Positions 26,223 through 34,629 of a stretch of 50,274 bases of DNA are shown in pieces. The notes under the pieces are model-generated. The model worked only from the letters and a program-made list of their open reading frames with translations, searched no databases and was not told where the DNA came from. This DNA is from an uncultured Selenomonas sp. (lineage in GTDB: Bacteria > Bacillota > Negativicutes > Selenomonadales > Selenomonadaceae), in NCBI GenBank assembly GCA_934202005.1, contig CAKPXP010000014.1, forward strand, positions 1 through 50,274, written 5' to 3'. Made by a program: the position numbers and the translations under genes. Within the stretch, counting starts at the first letter, position 1. The number at the start of each line of letters is the position of its first letter.

Positions 26223-28070
26223 TCATGATTTGCGGTAGAACTTCACGTTGTCGATCGAGCCCCAGTTGTCGCCGTTGCCCTGCTGCTCGATGCCGACGGT
26301 CGCCTTGCCGCCCTTGATCGTGATGCCGTCGATGCGGACCGTCCGCCAGTTCTTCCAGCCGCTGTCCTGGATGGCCGCCGTCTTTTTCTCGCCGTTATCG
26401 CCGATGACGTAGAGATCGAAGCTCTTGGCATCGCCCTTGCCCTGCGTCGTGACCTCGGCGGCGTAGACGCCGTCCGGCAGATCCGTGAGCTCCTGATAGA
26501 TGTTGAATGTAACAGGCGTCTTGGCCCAGTAGTGGAGCGCGCCCTCGCCGAGGGCGTTGTCCTCGCCGCTCTTCGTCTGCACGGCCCATTTCTCGCCCTC
26601 TACGGTCCAGCCGTCGAGCGTCAGGCTCTCGAAGTCGCCGTTCTTGAGCAGATTGGCGTCCTTCTTGATCGTGACCGCGCAGCTGACAGGCTCAGAGAGC
26701 GCCTCGATGCGGCCGTTCACCGTATAGGTGCCCTCCTCCGCATAGACGGGCGCCGCCTCGTGCCAGACGATGGGGAGATCCTCGTCATGGTCGTCGCTGA
26801 AAATGACGTGCGCCGTCTGCGGCAGCTTCACCGGCTGGCCGGGCGCGCCCGTCACCTCGAGCGGATCCATCGAGTCCGGCTCCGGCTCGACAGTCGGCAG
26901 CAAGGGATCCGAGACATCCCGGAACACATCCCAGGACTCGAGGGCCTTGCCGCGCTTGTCGAACATGGCCAGGTTGTCCCAGTTGTTGCCCGCGCCGGTC
27001 TTCCAGCCCACGCCGTCGACCGCGTACCAGTCCGGCTCCCAGTAGAACACGCCGAGGCCGCGGCCGTTCGGCACGGCGGCGACTCTGGCCATGAGCGCGC
27101 GCAGGCCGCTCGCCTGGCCCTGAACCGTCGGCTCGAAGCCGGTGCGGCGCGCCTCGCCGGCGCTGTACTCGTTCGCCATCTGGTCGAAGTTCTTCGTCGT
27201 ATAGCCGTAGGCCGTCTCCACGACGATGACATCCTTGTCGTAGCGCTGGCTGATGTCATTGATATTCGCCTGCAGCTGATCGAACGTGCCGTGCCAGAAC
27301 GGGTAGTACGACACGCCGATGATATCGAAATCATTGACGCCGTTGTCCTTCGTCAGCATGTCGAAGAATCTCTGATAGAGCGCGTTGTCGCCACCGTCCG
27401 GCAGATGGATGATGGTCTTTGTCTTGTGCGCGGGATCGACATCGTGGACGGCCTTGAGGCCGCTCGCGAGCAGGGCGGAGAGCGTCTTGCCGCCGTCGAC
27501 GCTCGGCCATTTGCCGAGCGGCCACAGGAAGCCGTGGCTGATCTCGTTGCCGATCTGCACCATGTCCGGCTGCACGCCCGCGCGCTCGAAGTCCGTCATG
27601 ACCTTTTTCGTATAGTCATAGACCGCCTGCACGAGCTGCGGCTCGTCGTATTTGCTCCAGGCCTTCGGGACGGTCTGCTGGTTCGGATCGGTCCAGAAAT
27701 CGCTGTAGTGGAAATCGATGAGCACCTTCATCCCGAGCTTCTTCGCGCGCTGCGCGAGTTGCAGCGCCTTGGCCTCATCCGCGTTGCCGCCGCCGCCCGG
27801 ACCGGCTTTCGGATCGTTCCAGATGCGGACGCGGATCCAGTTCACGCCGTGCTTCTGCATGATGGCGATCTCGTCCATCGCCGTTCCGTCGACGTCGTAG
27901 TACTTCGCCCCGGCCTTCTCCATCGCCGGCAGCACCGAGATGTCGGCCCCCTTGATGAAGTCCGCGGGCAGGCCCGGGATCGGGTTCACCTGCACGGCGG
28001 CAGATGCCTGGCCGAACGACAAGGCGCCTGCGATGAACGCTGAGAGCGCCAGTTTCTTGTAACGTTTCAT
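26223..28070 (-). CDS. Secreted GH53 endo-beta-1,4-galactanase with galactan-binding-like module
   Basis: 615 aa. The signal peptide is residues 1-24 (ends GQASA). The GH53 catalytic domain spans about 30-390: acid/base Glu in VQIGNEISHG, nucleophile Glu in VIVVETAYGYT, and the family's FIKGADIS and WIRVRIWNDP. A bacterial Ig-like segment (about 410-470, ending AVTI) follows, then a C-terminal jelly-roll module (about 475-615, NLLKNGDFESLTLDGW) like the CBM61-type domains of galactanases. It would cut the galactan side chains of pectin outside the cell or at its surface. The start is the ATG behind GGGGGAAAG. No transporter for galacto-oligosaccharides lies beside it. Confidence 0.92.
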   Translation of the reverse strand: MKRYKKLALSAFIAGALSFGQASAAVQVNPIPGLPADFIKGADISVLPAMEKAGAKYYDVDGTAMDEIAIMQKHGVNWIRVRIWNDPKAGPGGGGNADEAKALQLAQRAKKLGMKVLIDFHYSDFWTDPNQQTVPKAWSKYDEPQLVQAVYDYTKKVMTDFERAGVQPDMVQIGNEISHGFLWPLGKWPSVDGGKTLSALLASGLKAVHDVDPAHKTKTIIHLPDGGDNALYQRFFDMLTKDNGVNDFDIIGVSYYPFWHGTFDQLQANINDISQRYDKDVIVVETAYGYTTKNFDQMANEYSAGEARRTGFEPTVQGQASGLRALMARVAAVPNGRGLGVFYWEPDWYAVDGVGWKTGAGNNWDNLAMFDKRGKALESWDVFRDVSDPLLPTVEPEPDSMDPLEVTGAPGQPVKLPQTAHVIFSDDHDEDLPIVWHEAAPVYAEEGTYTVNGRIEALSEPVSCAVTIKKDANLLKNGDFESLTLDGWTVEGEKWAVQTKSGEDNALGEGALHYWAKTPVTFNIYQELTDLPDGVYAAEVTTQGKGDAKSFDLYVIGDNGEKKTAAIQDSGWKNWRTVRIDGITIKGGKATVGIEQQGNGDNWGSIDNVKFYRKS

Positions 28071-28223
28071 ATTCTTTCCCCCAATATGTGATACGTCCAG
28101 GGCAGCGTTGAACGGAGCCGTGCTGCCCCAACATTGTGCACTCATCATAACACGTCGCCAGTTTTTTTTGCGAGTCAAAGATGAAAATTCCCCAATGACA
28201 ACGGCGGCGCTGCACGCAAAAAG

Positions 28224-28281
28224 ACAGTCCCGTTGCCTGTACGGTTCCTTCGGTAACGCACAGGCAAGGGGACTGTCCTAA
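28224..28281 (-). terminator. Terminator after the broken secreted-protein gene
   Basis: An 18-bp stem with one mismatch (GACAGTCCC...TTGCCTGT arms) and a GC-rich loop, followed on the minus strand by TTTTT. Confidence 0.75.
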
Positions 28282-28345
28282 CCAAGCGGCACGCGGCGGC
28301 ACGCGAGAAGCCCTGCCATCCTCTGGCTGCGCGCCTGCCATCAAC

Positions 28346-29056
28346 TCAATCAGCGAAGGTCACGGCGCTGCCGTCGCTCTCATCGCCCTCAGCCGCAGCG
28401 CTCTGGCTGCTGTCCGCCGCGGCCGCTGCCTGCGCGCCATAGGCGGCCGCCGCAGTCGCCGGCTGCGCCTGCGGCGCCTCGCTCTGCGCAGCGATCTGCG
28501 GCAGATGCCGGAGATAGACCGCGTGCTGCTCGGCGGACGCCTTTGCCTGGGCTTCCTTCGCCGCCTGTTCTGCGGCGGCCTTTTCCGCGGCTGCCTTCTC
28601 GGCCGCTGAGATCACGGCCTCCTTGTAGTAGGTGTCGCCGATTTCGCTGCCTGCGGCGATGCTGGTCTTATCGGCGTCCAGGCCTGCGATCTCCCCGCCG
28701 GCGATCTCCGTCGGCAGCTTGATCTTGATGATGGGCGCCGCAAAGGTGATCTTGCCGTCGGCGCGGACGTGGGAGCCGTCGCTAAAGCCCTGCGACGCCC
28801 CGTCGAAGGTGATGCTCTCCGTACCCTTGAGCGTGATGTCGCTCTCGTCATAGGCGTAGATACTGCCCGTCTGGCGTTTGCCGGCGCTGTGCGCGAGCTG
28901 CTGCGCCTGCCGGGCAGCAGCCGCCTACCGCTCGCTGGTGGCGTTGGCGAGCGCCTTCTCCGCGGGACTCTCGATCGCCGCCTCCGCCTCCGTTCCCAGT
29001 GCCGCGAACGTCACGCCGGCGGCCAGCAAGAGCCGCATGAGCTTCCTCTTCTTCAT
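28346..29056 (-). pseudogene. Secreted Ala-rich protein interrupted by an in-frame TAG
   Basis: Read from the ATG at 29056, the frame gives a good signal peptide (MKKRKLMRLLLAAGVTFAAL, ending TEAEA) and then meets TAG at 28925-28927 after 43 codons. The same frame continues for another 193 codons to 28346. The middle part (SIYAYDESDITLKGTESITF, VRADGKITFAAPIIKI) looks like a beta-rich repeat domain of surface proteins; the end is an Ala/Glu/Lys coiled region and an Ala/Gln-rich tail. CAG-to-TAG would explain the break, since Gln fits the surrounding helix. I do not recognise the family. Confidence 0.7.
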
Positions 29057-29331
29057 CCTGTTCCAGCCTCACTTTCCCCCAAGAAAACGCAAAATGCACC
29101 AGTGTTCCCAAAAGAACCATCTGCGCAAACTTCTTCTATGATTTTAAGGAACGCAGGCCAGGGAACGTTTTCTTCTTTTGGAAGTATTTTCATCTTATTT
29201 CTCAGTGAATCAATGTTTTATGTTCCGTTGATTCTGCTTTCATTGTATTCTCATCGATTTGCGCGTGGCATAGAGAAAAGGGCGAAGTGATGGGCAAAAC
29301 TGCAGAAACTCAAGAATATATCAGCGGTTCC

Positions 29332-30213
29332 TCACGCCTTGCGCGCGAGGAAGATGCCGAGCAGCACGAGCAGCAGGCCGAGCAGCGTACCGAAGCCCGG
29401 CTGCTCACCGTAAAGTGCGATGCCGATGAGCGCCGCGGTCACGGGCTCGATGGAGGCGATGATCGAGGCGCGCGCGCCGGAGAGGCTCCGCAGACCGATG
29501 GTGTAGAGCAGAAACGGCGCGACGGTCGAGACGAGGCCGAGCGCGAGCATGAGCGCGAGCGCCTCCGGCACAGCGGCCGCCGCGCGCAGGCGCGCCGTGC
29601 CATCCGCGAGGCAGACGCAGAGCGCCGCGATGAGGAAGGTGTAGCAGGTGATCGTCGGTGCCTGGTAGCCGCGCGCGAGCGCATAGCGGCCGAAAATCGT
29701 ATAGAGCGCGTAGCCCAGCCCCGCGCCGAGCCCGATGAGGACGCCCGCAGGCGTGAGGCTCTGCTGTGCGCCGAATACGCCCGTCACGCTCGCGCAGCCG
29801 AGGAAGGTGCAGAGGAGCGCCGCGAACCGGCGCCGCGTGAGCCGCTCGCCGAAGAGAGCGCTTGAGAGCAGCATGACGAACGCGGGCGCGGTGTAGAGCA
29901 GCACGGCGGCGCTCGCGAGCGACATCATGCGCACGGCGGTGAAATAGCAGTAGTTGAAAAAGACGATGCTGCAGAGCCCCGTGCCGAGGAAGCACCAGAG
30001 GTCGCGCGGCCGCACGAGGAGCGCGCGCCGGTCGGTCGCGAGCAGGAAGAGCAGCAGCGCCCCCGCCGCGACGAGCGCGCGCACGCCCACGACATCGAAG
30101 GGCGTCAGGCCGCTGTCGCCGAGCGCGCGCACGAAAAGCCCGAGGATGCCCCAGAGGATGCCCGCGAGCGCGACGCAGGCCGCGCCGCAGGCACTGTTTC
30201 CTTTCTGTTCCAT
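29332..30213 (-). CDS. EamA-family (DMT) transporter
   Basis: 293 aa with ten predicted membrane helices in two EamA repeats (ILWGILGLFVRALG near the start of the first, GLGYALYTIFGRYA near the start of the second). The GER and GEQPG loop motifs at the ends of the repeats are usual for drug/metabolite exporters of the RhaT/YdcZ-like clan. AGGAGG precedes the ATG. It is probably transcribed alone, because a terminator stands in front of it (30256-30291). The substrate is unknown; relatives move amino acids or metabolites. Confidence 0.9.
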   Translation of the reverse strand: MEQKGNSACGAACVALAGILWGILGLFVRALGDSGLTPFDVVGVRALVAAGALLLFLLATDRRALLVRPRDLWCFLGTGLCSIVFFNYCYFTAVRMMSLASAAVLLYTAPAFVMLLSSALFGERLTRRRFAALLCTFLGCASVTGVFGAQQSLTPAGVLIGLGAGLGYALYTIFGRYALARGYQAPTITCYTFLIAALCVCLADGTARLRAAAAVPEALALMLALGLVSTVAPFLLYTIGLRSLSGARASIIASIEPVTAALIGIALYGEQPGFGTLLGLLLVLLGIFLARKA

Positions 30214-30255
30214 AGATGTACCTCCTAAGAAATCGCTGATTGATTCGCTCTTCCC

Positions 30256-30291
30256 AAAAAATCACCCCGAAAGCCCAAGAGCCTTCGGGGG
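30256..30291 (-). terminator. Terminator between a small frame and the EamA gene
   Basis: Stem CCCCGAA-G paired with CTTCGGGG, followed by TTTTTT on the minus strand. It stands 15 bp after the stop of the 68-codon frame at 30306-30512. Confidence 0.7.
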
Positions 30292-30305
30292 TTCTTCCGG
30301 CATTA

Positions 30306-30512
30306 TTATACATTACGGCGGTACGCATAGGGAAGCCCCTCGCGCTGGTGGCCGCTCGGCCAATCGCACGTCCAGCGGAAGAGACACTGATTCATCCAGC
30401 ACTTTCCTGACGATGGCCGTCGCGCACCCGGTTCTGCGTGCGCGCTGCAGAGCACGCGGCCCGCGAAGATGCTCCGCCGGCTGGCGTTCTCCACCTCTTG
30501 ATATTTCGTCAT
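30306..30512 (-). CDS. Possible 68-aa protein or gene remnant
   Basis: The ATG follows GAGGAAG at 5 nt and the frame ends 15 bp before a terminator, so it has the marks of a translation unit. The sequence (MTKYQEVENASRR, then Cys- and Trp-containing stretches) matches nothing I know and lacks a hydrophobic segment. It may be the start of an enzyme gene that has since been eroded. An alternative frame at 30313-30540 is equally open but has a poorer start. Confidence 0.3.
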   Translation of the reverse strand: MTKYQEVENASRRSIFAGRVLCSAHAEPGARRPSSGKCWMNQCLFRWTCDWPSGHQREGLPYAYRRNV

Positions 30513-30621
30513 ATGTCTTCCTCATTTTCTCTGGAAGCAACCAACGCCGCAGCTCTCAGCGCGGGCAGGGCGCGCGGCGGCCCGTCCCCTGCTCCCCTGG
30601 GCCGCGCCGATCTGTTCAACA

Positions 30622-30665
30622 AAAAACTGCCTCACGCGACATCGGATGATATCGCATGAGGCAGC
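30622..30665 (-). terminator. Terminator of the GntR gene
   Basis: Stem CTGCCTCA-CGCGA with TCGCA-TGAGGCAG, then TTTTTT on the minus strand. The stem begins only a few bases after the stop codon. Confidence 0.8.
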
Positions 30666-30667
30666 GT

Positions 30668-31384
30668 TCAATCGACGAGTACGGTCTCCAGCGCGAAATG
30701 CTCCGGCTCGTGCGTGGCGATGCTGTAGTTGAAGGGGACGCCGCTCGCGAGGAAATACGTCTCCTGCACGACAGCGACGGGAGCGCCGGACGCGAGGCGC
30801 AGTTCCGCGGCCTCGATCGCATCGGCGCCGCGCACGCGGACAATGCGGTGCGCGCTCTGGATCCTGAGATGGAGCTCGTCGCGGACGAAGGAAAAGATGG
30901 ACTGCTCCGCGTGCTGCTGCCGCAGGTTGGGCAGCAACGTGACCGGCATGTAGCTTTTCTCGAGGATCAATGGCTTGCCGTCGAGGTAGCGCACGCGGAC
31001 GATGTGGTAGACGAAGCTCCCCACCTCGAGGCGCAGCTGCGCCCTGGCCGCCTCCGGCGCCGCGATCACCTCGAAGGTCAGCACCTTGCTCTTCACCGCG
31101 CGGCCCGCGTAGACGCTCGACATGCCGAGCAACTGGCTGCGGCTGCGCTGGACGAGGCGGTCGAGGTCCGTCGTATCCAGTCCCTTGACGAAGGTGCCAC
31201 TCCCGCGGCGCTTGACGATCAGCCCGGCGTTCTCCAGGTAGTCGAGGGCGTGCTTGACGGTCATCTTGCTGGCCTGATACGTCCTCTCGAGTTCGCCGGA
31301 CGGCGGCAGCTGGTCGTCCGGCTGGTAGATGCCCCGCGTGATCTTCTCGCGGAGGTCTGCGGCGATTGCCTGATATTTGAGCAC
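30668..31384 (-). CDS. GntR-family regulator with UTRA domain (HutC subfamily)
   Basis: 238 aa. The N-terminal winged helix (residues 1-70) has the family pattern KYQAIAADLREKI, LPPSGELERTYQASKMTVKHAL and GSGTFV. A UTRA effector domain spans about 90-230 (FVYHIVRVRYLDGKPLILEKSYM, TYFLASGVPFNYS). Proteins of this group usually repress sugar or amino-acid genes and bind a phosphorylated sugar or similar effector. It has an excellent promoter and its own terminator, so it is monocistronic. Its target is not evident; the tiny frame at 30306-30512 may be what is left of a former target. Confidence 0.92.
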   Translation of the reverse strand: MLKYQAIAADLREKITRGIYQPDDQLPPSGELERTYQASKMTVKHALDYLENAGLIVKRRGSGTFVKGLDTTDLDRLVQRSRSQLLGMSSVYAGRAVKSKVLTFEVIAAPEAARAQLRLEVGSFVYHIVRVRYLDGKPLILEKSYMPVTLLPNLRQQHAEQSIFSFVRDELHLRIQSAHRIVRVRGADAIEAAELRLASGAPVAVVQETYFLASGVPFNYSIATHEPEHFALETVLVD

Positions 31385-31454
31385 GGCGCTTCTCTCCCTA
31401 AGAAACTACAATCTTTCTCAATAATCCCTCACGAAAGTTATATCTTATGTGATT

Positions 31455-31483
31455 ATTCTAGCGGAGAATCACCGTCGTGTCAA
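31455..31483 (-). promoter_or_regulatory. Near-consensus promoter of the GntR gene
   Basis: TTGACA (31478-31483) and TAGAAT (31455-31460) on the minus strand, with 17-bp spacing. Confidence 0.8.
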
Positions 31484-31549
31484 TTTCTGCGGCGCTGCCG
31501 GCCGTTGCCGCATCATCTCAGGATAGCAGCAGCGGCTACGCGGCGCGCC

Positions 31550-32770
31550 TCACTCGTAGCGCAGCGCCTCGATGGGATCGAGGCGCGCGGCCTTCCGCGC
31601 CGGGTAGATGCCGAAGAAGAGGCCGATGCCGACGGAGAAGAGGAAGGAGACGAGGATCGGCGCCCAGGTGATGACGGTCGTGAAGCCCGCGACCCTCGCG
31701 ATGATCTCCGAGGCGGCGCAGCCGACGCCGATGCCGATGATGCCGCCGATGATGCCGATGACCATCGACTCGATGAGGAACTGCGTCATGATGTTGAGGA
31801 ACGTCGCGCCGAGCGCCTTCCTGATGCCGATCTCGCGCGTGCGCTCGGTGACGGAGACCATCATGATGTTCATGATGCCGATGCCGCCGACGAGCAGCGA
31901 GATGCCCGCGATCGCGCCTAACAGCAGCGTGAGCATGGAGGTGGACTGGCTCACGGTCTCCATGAGGCTCGTGAGGTTCCTGACGGTGAAGTCGTCCTCC
32001 TTGTGCGCCGCCGCGAGGTGGTGGCGCTGGCGCAGCAGCGTCTCGATCTCGTCCTGCACCTGGTCCATCTTCGTCGCGTCGCTGACCTGGACGTTGATGG
32101 ACTGGACGTAGGTGATGCCGAGCATGCGCTCCATCGCCGTCGTGAGCGGGATGTAGATCATGTCGTCCTGATCCTGTCCCATGGAGGACTGGCCCTTGCT
32201 CTCGAGGAGACCGACGACCTTGAACGGCTGGTTGTTGATGCGGATGTTCTGTCCGACGGGGTTCTTGTCCTCGAAGAGGTTCTCCGCGACGGTCGTGCCG
32301 ATGACAGCGACGCGCTGGCGCTTGCTGAGGTCGTTCTCCGTGATGAACGAGCCGTTCGAGATGGAGAGCGAGCGGATGGAGAGGAGCTCCGGCGTCACGC
32401 CCTGGACGCTCGTGTTCCAGTTGTTGTTTCCGTAGACGACCTGGTAGGAGGAGGAGACGGTCGGTGAGACGTAGTCGATGTTCTTGATCTTCTGCTCGAT
32501 GGCCTTCGCGTCGTCGTACTTGAGCGTCTTCCTCGAGCCTGCCGCGCCGCGCACGCCGCCTTTCTGCGAGGCGCCCGGCGAGATGATGAGCATGTTCGAG
32601 CCGAGGCTCGCGATGGAGCTCGTGACGTTCGAGCGCACGCCCATGCCGACGGAGACGAGCGCGATGACGGCCGCGACGCCGATGATGATGCCGAGCATGG
32701 TGAGCAGACTGCGCATCTTGTTCGCGTAGAGGGAGGTGAGCGCCATCTGGAAGCTCTCACTAAACAACAT
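31550..32770 (-). CDS. MacB-type ABC exporter permease
   Basis: 406 aa inner-membrane subunit: one N-terminal helix (about 20-42, LLTMLGIIIGVAAVIALVSV), a large periplasmic MacB core domain, and an FtsX domain with three helices at the C terminus (LVGGIGIMNIMMVSVTERTREIGIRKALGA is the signature). It works with the ATPase encoded just before it, here as separate chains, unlike E. coli MacB. The ATG lies inside the last codons of the ATPase gene (11-nt overlap). It is last in the tolC-macA-ATPase-permease operon. The exported substrate could be an antibiotic, peptide or haem-like compound; the sequence does not say. Confidence 0.92.
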   Translation of the reverse strand: MLFSESFQMALTSLYANKMRSLLTMLGIIIGVAAVIALVSVGMGVRSNVTSSIASLGSNMLIISPGASQKGGVRGAAGSRKTLKYDDAKAIEQKIKNIDYVSPTVSSSYQVVYGNNNWNTSVQGVTPELLSIRSLSISNGSFITENDLSKRQRVAVIGTTVAENLFEDKNPVGQNIRINNQPFKVVGLLESKGQSSMGQDQDDMIYIPLTTAMERMLGITYVQSINVQVSDATKMDQVQDEIETLLRQRHHLAAAHKEDDFTVRNLTSLMETVSQSTSMLTLLLGAIAGISLLVGGIGIMNIMMVSVTERTREIGIRKALGATFLNIMTQFLIESMVIGIIGGIIGIGVGCAASEIIARVAGFTTVITWAPILVSFLFSVGIGLFFGIYPARKAARLDPIEALRYE

Positions 32771-33485
32771 CCATGACCACTCCCTTCCCTTCGTCGCGCG
32801 TGATGCGCCCGTCGCGCACGAGGAGCTGGCGGCTCGCGCAGGCGGCGATCTCCGGCTCGTGCGTGACGAGGATGATGGTGCGCCCCATCTCGTGCATGTG
32901 CTCGAAGATTTCCATGATTTCCTTCGTGGACTTCGTGTCGAGGTTGCCCGTCGGCTCGTCCGCCATGATGATGTGCGGGTCGTTGACGAGCGCGCGCGCG
33001 ATGGCGACGCGCTGGCGCTGGCCGCCTGAGAGCTCGCTCGGCAGGTGGTCGCCGCGGTCGCCGAGGCCGACGGCCTCGAGGAAATGCTGCGCGCGCGCAA
33101 GCCGCTCGCGCCGCCCGACGCCCGCGTAGACGAGCGGCAGCGCGACGTTCTCGAGGGCCGTGATGCGCGAGAGCAGGTTGAAGTTCTGGAACACGAAGCC
33201 GATCTTCTTGTTGCGCGTGACGGCGAGCGCGTCGTCGCTGAGGCCCGCGACCTCCTCGCCGTCGAGCTTGTAGGAGCCGCAGGTGGGCCGGTCGAGGCAG
33301 CCGAGGATGTTCATGAGCGTCGATTTGCCGGAGCCCGACGGCCCCATGAGCGCGGCGAACTCGCCCCGATGGATGTCGAGGTCGATGCCCGCGAGGGCCG
33401 CGAGCTCCTCGCCGCCGATGTGGTAGATCTTCTTGATGCCGCGCAACTCGATGGTGTTGACTTTCTTTTCTTCTGCCATAGCCAT
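32760..33485 (-). CDS. MacB/LolD-type ABC exporter ATPase
   Basis: 241 aa. Walker A GPSGSGKST, Q-loop FVFQNFNLL, signature LSGGQRQRVAIARAL, Walker B IIMADEPTGNLD and the switch His in VTHEPE are all present. The subfamily powers exporters with an FtsX-type permease by a mechanotransmission mechanism. It lies 10 bp after macA and overlaps the permease gene. The start at ATG 33485 follows a GGGAGG-type box. The pair together corresponds to one MacB polypeptide. Confidence 0.93.
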   Translation of the reverse strand: MAMAEEKKVNTIELRGIKKIYHIGGEELAALAGIDLDIHRGEFAALMGPSGSGKSTLMNILGCLDRPTCGSYKLDGEEVAGLSDDALAVTRNKKIGFVFQNFNLLSRITALENVALPLVYAGVGRRERLARAQHFLEAVGLGDRGDHLPSELSGGQRQRVAIARALVNDPHIIMADEPTGNLDTKSTKEIMEIFEHMHEMGRTIILVTHEPEIAACASRQLLVRDGRITRDEGKGVVMDVV

Positions 33486-33495
33486 CCTCCCGCGC

Positions 33496-34629
33496 TTACA
33501 TCGGCGGGCCGCCGGGGCCGCCGTGGCTATTGCTCTTGCTCGAGCTGCTCGACTTCTTCGCCGTGTAGGTGGAGACGACCTCCTCGCCCTCGCTGAGGCC
33601 GTCTACGATCTCGACGTAGTCGTCGCTGTAGATGCCCGCCTGCACATAGCGGTTTTCCTGCGAGCCGTCCGGGTTCCTCACGATGACATAGGAGCCGTTC
33701 GCGTCGGTCTTGAGCGTCGAGATGGGCACGACGAGCGCGCCCGGCTTGTCGGCGGTGTTGATCTCGACGCGCGCGGTCATCGCGGGGAGCAGCAGGTTCT
33801 CTGGATCGTCGACCTCGAGCGTCACGTAGTAGTAGATGACGGCGGCCGACGAGGAGGCGCTCGACGAAGAGCTCGAGGAGCTCGTGTCCCAGGTGTTCGC
33901 CGTGTCCGTCTGCGAGATTTTCGTCACGCGCGCCGTAAAGGTCTTGTCCGTGTAGGCGTCGACGGTGAACGTCGCACTCTGGCCGACCTTCACGCTGCCG
34001 ATATCGGTCTCATCGACCTTCGCCATGATTTTCTTCTTGGAGAGGTCGGCGATGCGCATGATGACGGTCGGGTTGTCCGAGGTCGCGACGGCCATCGTGC
34101 CGACGGTCTTCGGCTCGCCGACGACGGTGCCGTCCATCGGCGCGAGGATATTCGTCTCGCTCGCGTCGGACTCCGCCTGGCTCAGTGCGGAGACGGCCGT
34201 GTCGTAGTTCATCTGCGCGTCCTCGAGCTGCTTTTCCGTGTCGGCGCCGATGCTGTAGAGGTAGCGGATGCGCTCGTATTCCGCCTGCGTGTTCGTGACC
34301 TTGTACTGCGCCTGGTCGCGCTTGGCCGCGTAGTCCTTCGCGTCGAGCGTCGCAACGACCTGTCCGGCCTTGACCTCGTCGTTCTCCTTGACCTCGACGG
34401 TCTTGAGGCGCGCCGTGATCTTCGAACTGACCTCGACGGAGTCGACGGGGCGGATCGTGCCCGTCGCGGAGACCGTGGACTTGATGTCCATGCGGATGAC
34501 GGGCGTCGTCTCGACGGCGGCCGCCTGCTTCGCGGCCTGCTGCGCCGTGTAGTAGTGCCAGCCGCCGAAGGCGCAGCCAGCGAGGAGGACGGCGGCAAGG
34601 CCGGCCTTGAGTTTCCAGTTCAGTTTCAT
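33496..34629 (-). CDS. MacA-type membrane-fusion (adaptor) protein
   Basis: 377 aa. The N terminus is a signal or anchor helix that contains LAGC, a lipobox with C19, so it may be a lipoprotein. The biotinyl-lipoyl-like halves surround a hairpin of about 50 residues (AKRDQAQYKVTNTQAEYERI onward), then come beta-barrel and membrane-proximal domains. A run of Ser residues around 255-268 and another near the C terminus form flexible linkers. The protein bridges the inner-membrane MacB pair and TolC. Its ATG overlaps the tolC stop (ATGA). Confidence 0.92.
   Translation of the reverse strand: MKLNWKLKAGLAAVLLAGCAFGGWHYYTAQQAAKQAAAVETTPVIRMDIKSTVSATGTIRPVDSVEVSSKITARLKTVEVKENDEVKAGQVVATLDAKDYAAKRDQAQYKVTNTQAEYERIRYLYSIGADTEKQLEDAQMNYDTAVSALSQAESDASETNILAPMDGTVVGEPKTVGTMAVATSDNPTVIMRIADLSKKKIMAKVDETDIGSVKVGQSATFTVDAYTDKTFTARVTKISQTDTANTWDTSSSSSSSSASSSAAVIYYYVTLEVDDPENLLLPAMTARVEINTADKPGALVVPISTLKTDANGSYVIVRNPDGSQENRYVQAGIYSDDYVEIVDGLSEGEEVVSTYTAKKSSSSSKSNSHGGPGGPPM

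Noticed and set aside
28769..29290. Plus-strand frame including a short hydrophobic peptide starting near 29137
   Set aside because: No ribosome binding site; most of it is antisense to the broken secreted-protein gene.
33496..34629. Serine runs in the MacA-type protein as a phase-variable tract
   Set aside because: The codons are mixed (TCG, TCC, AGC), so the DNA is not a simple repeat prone to slippage.
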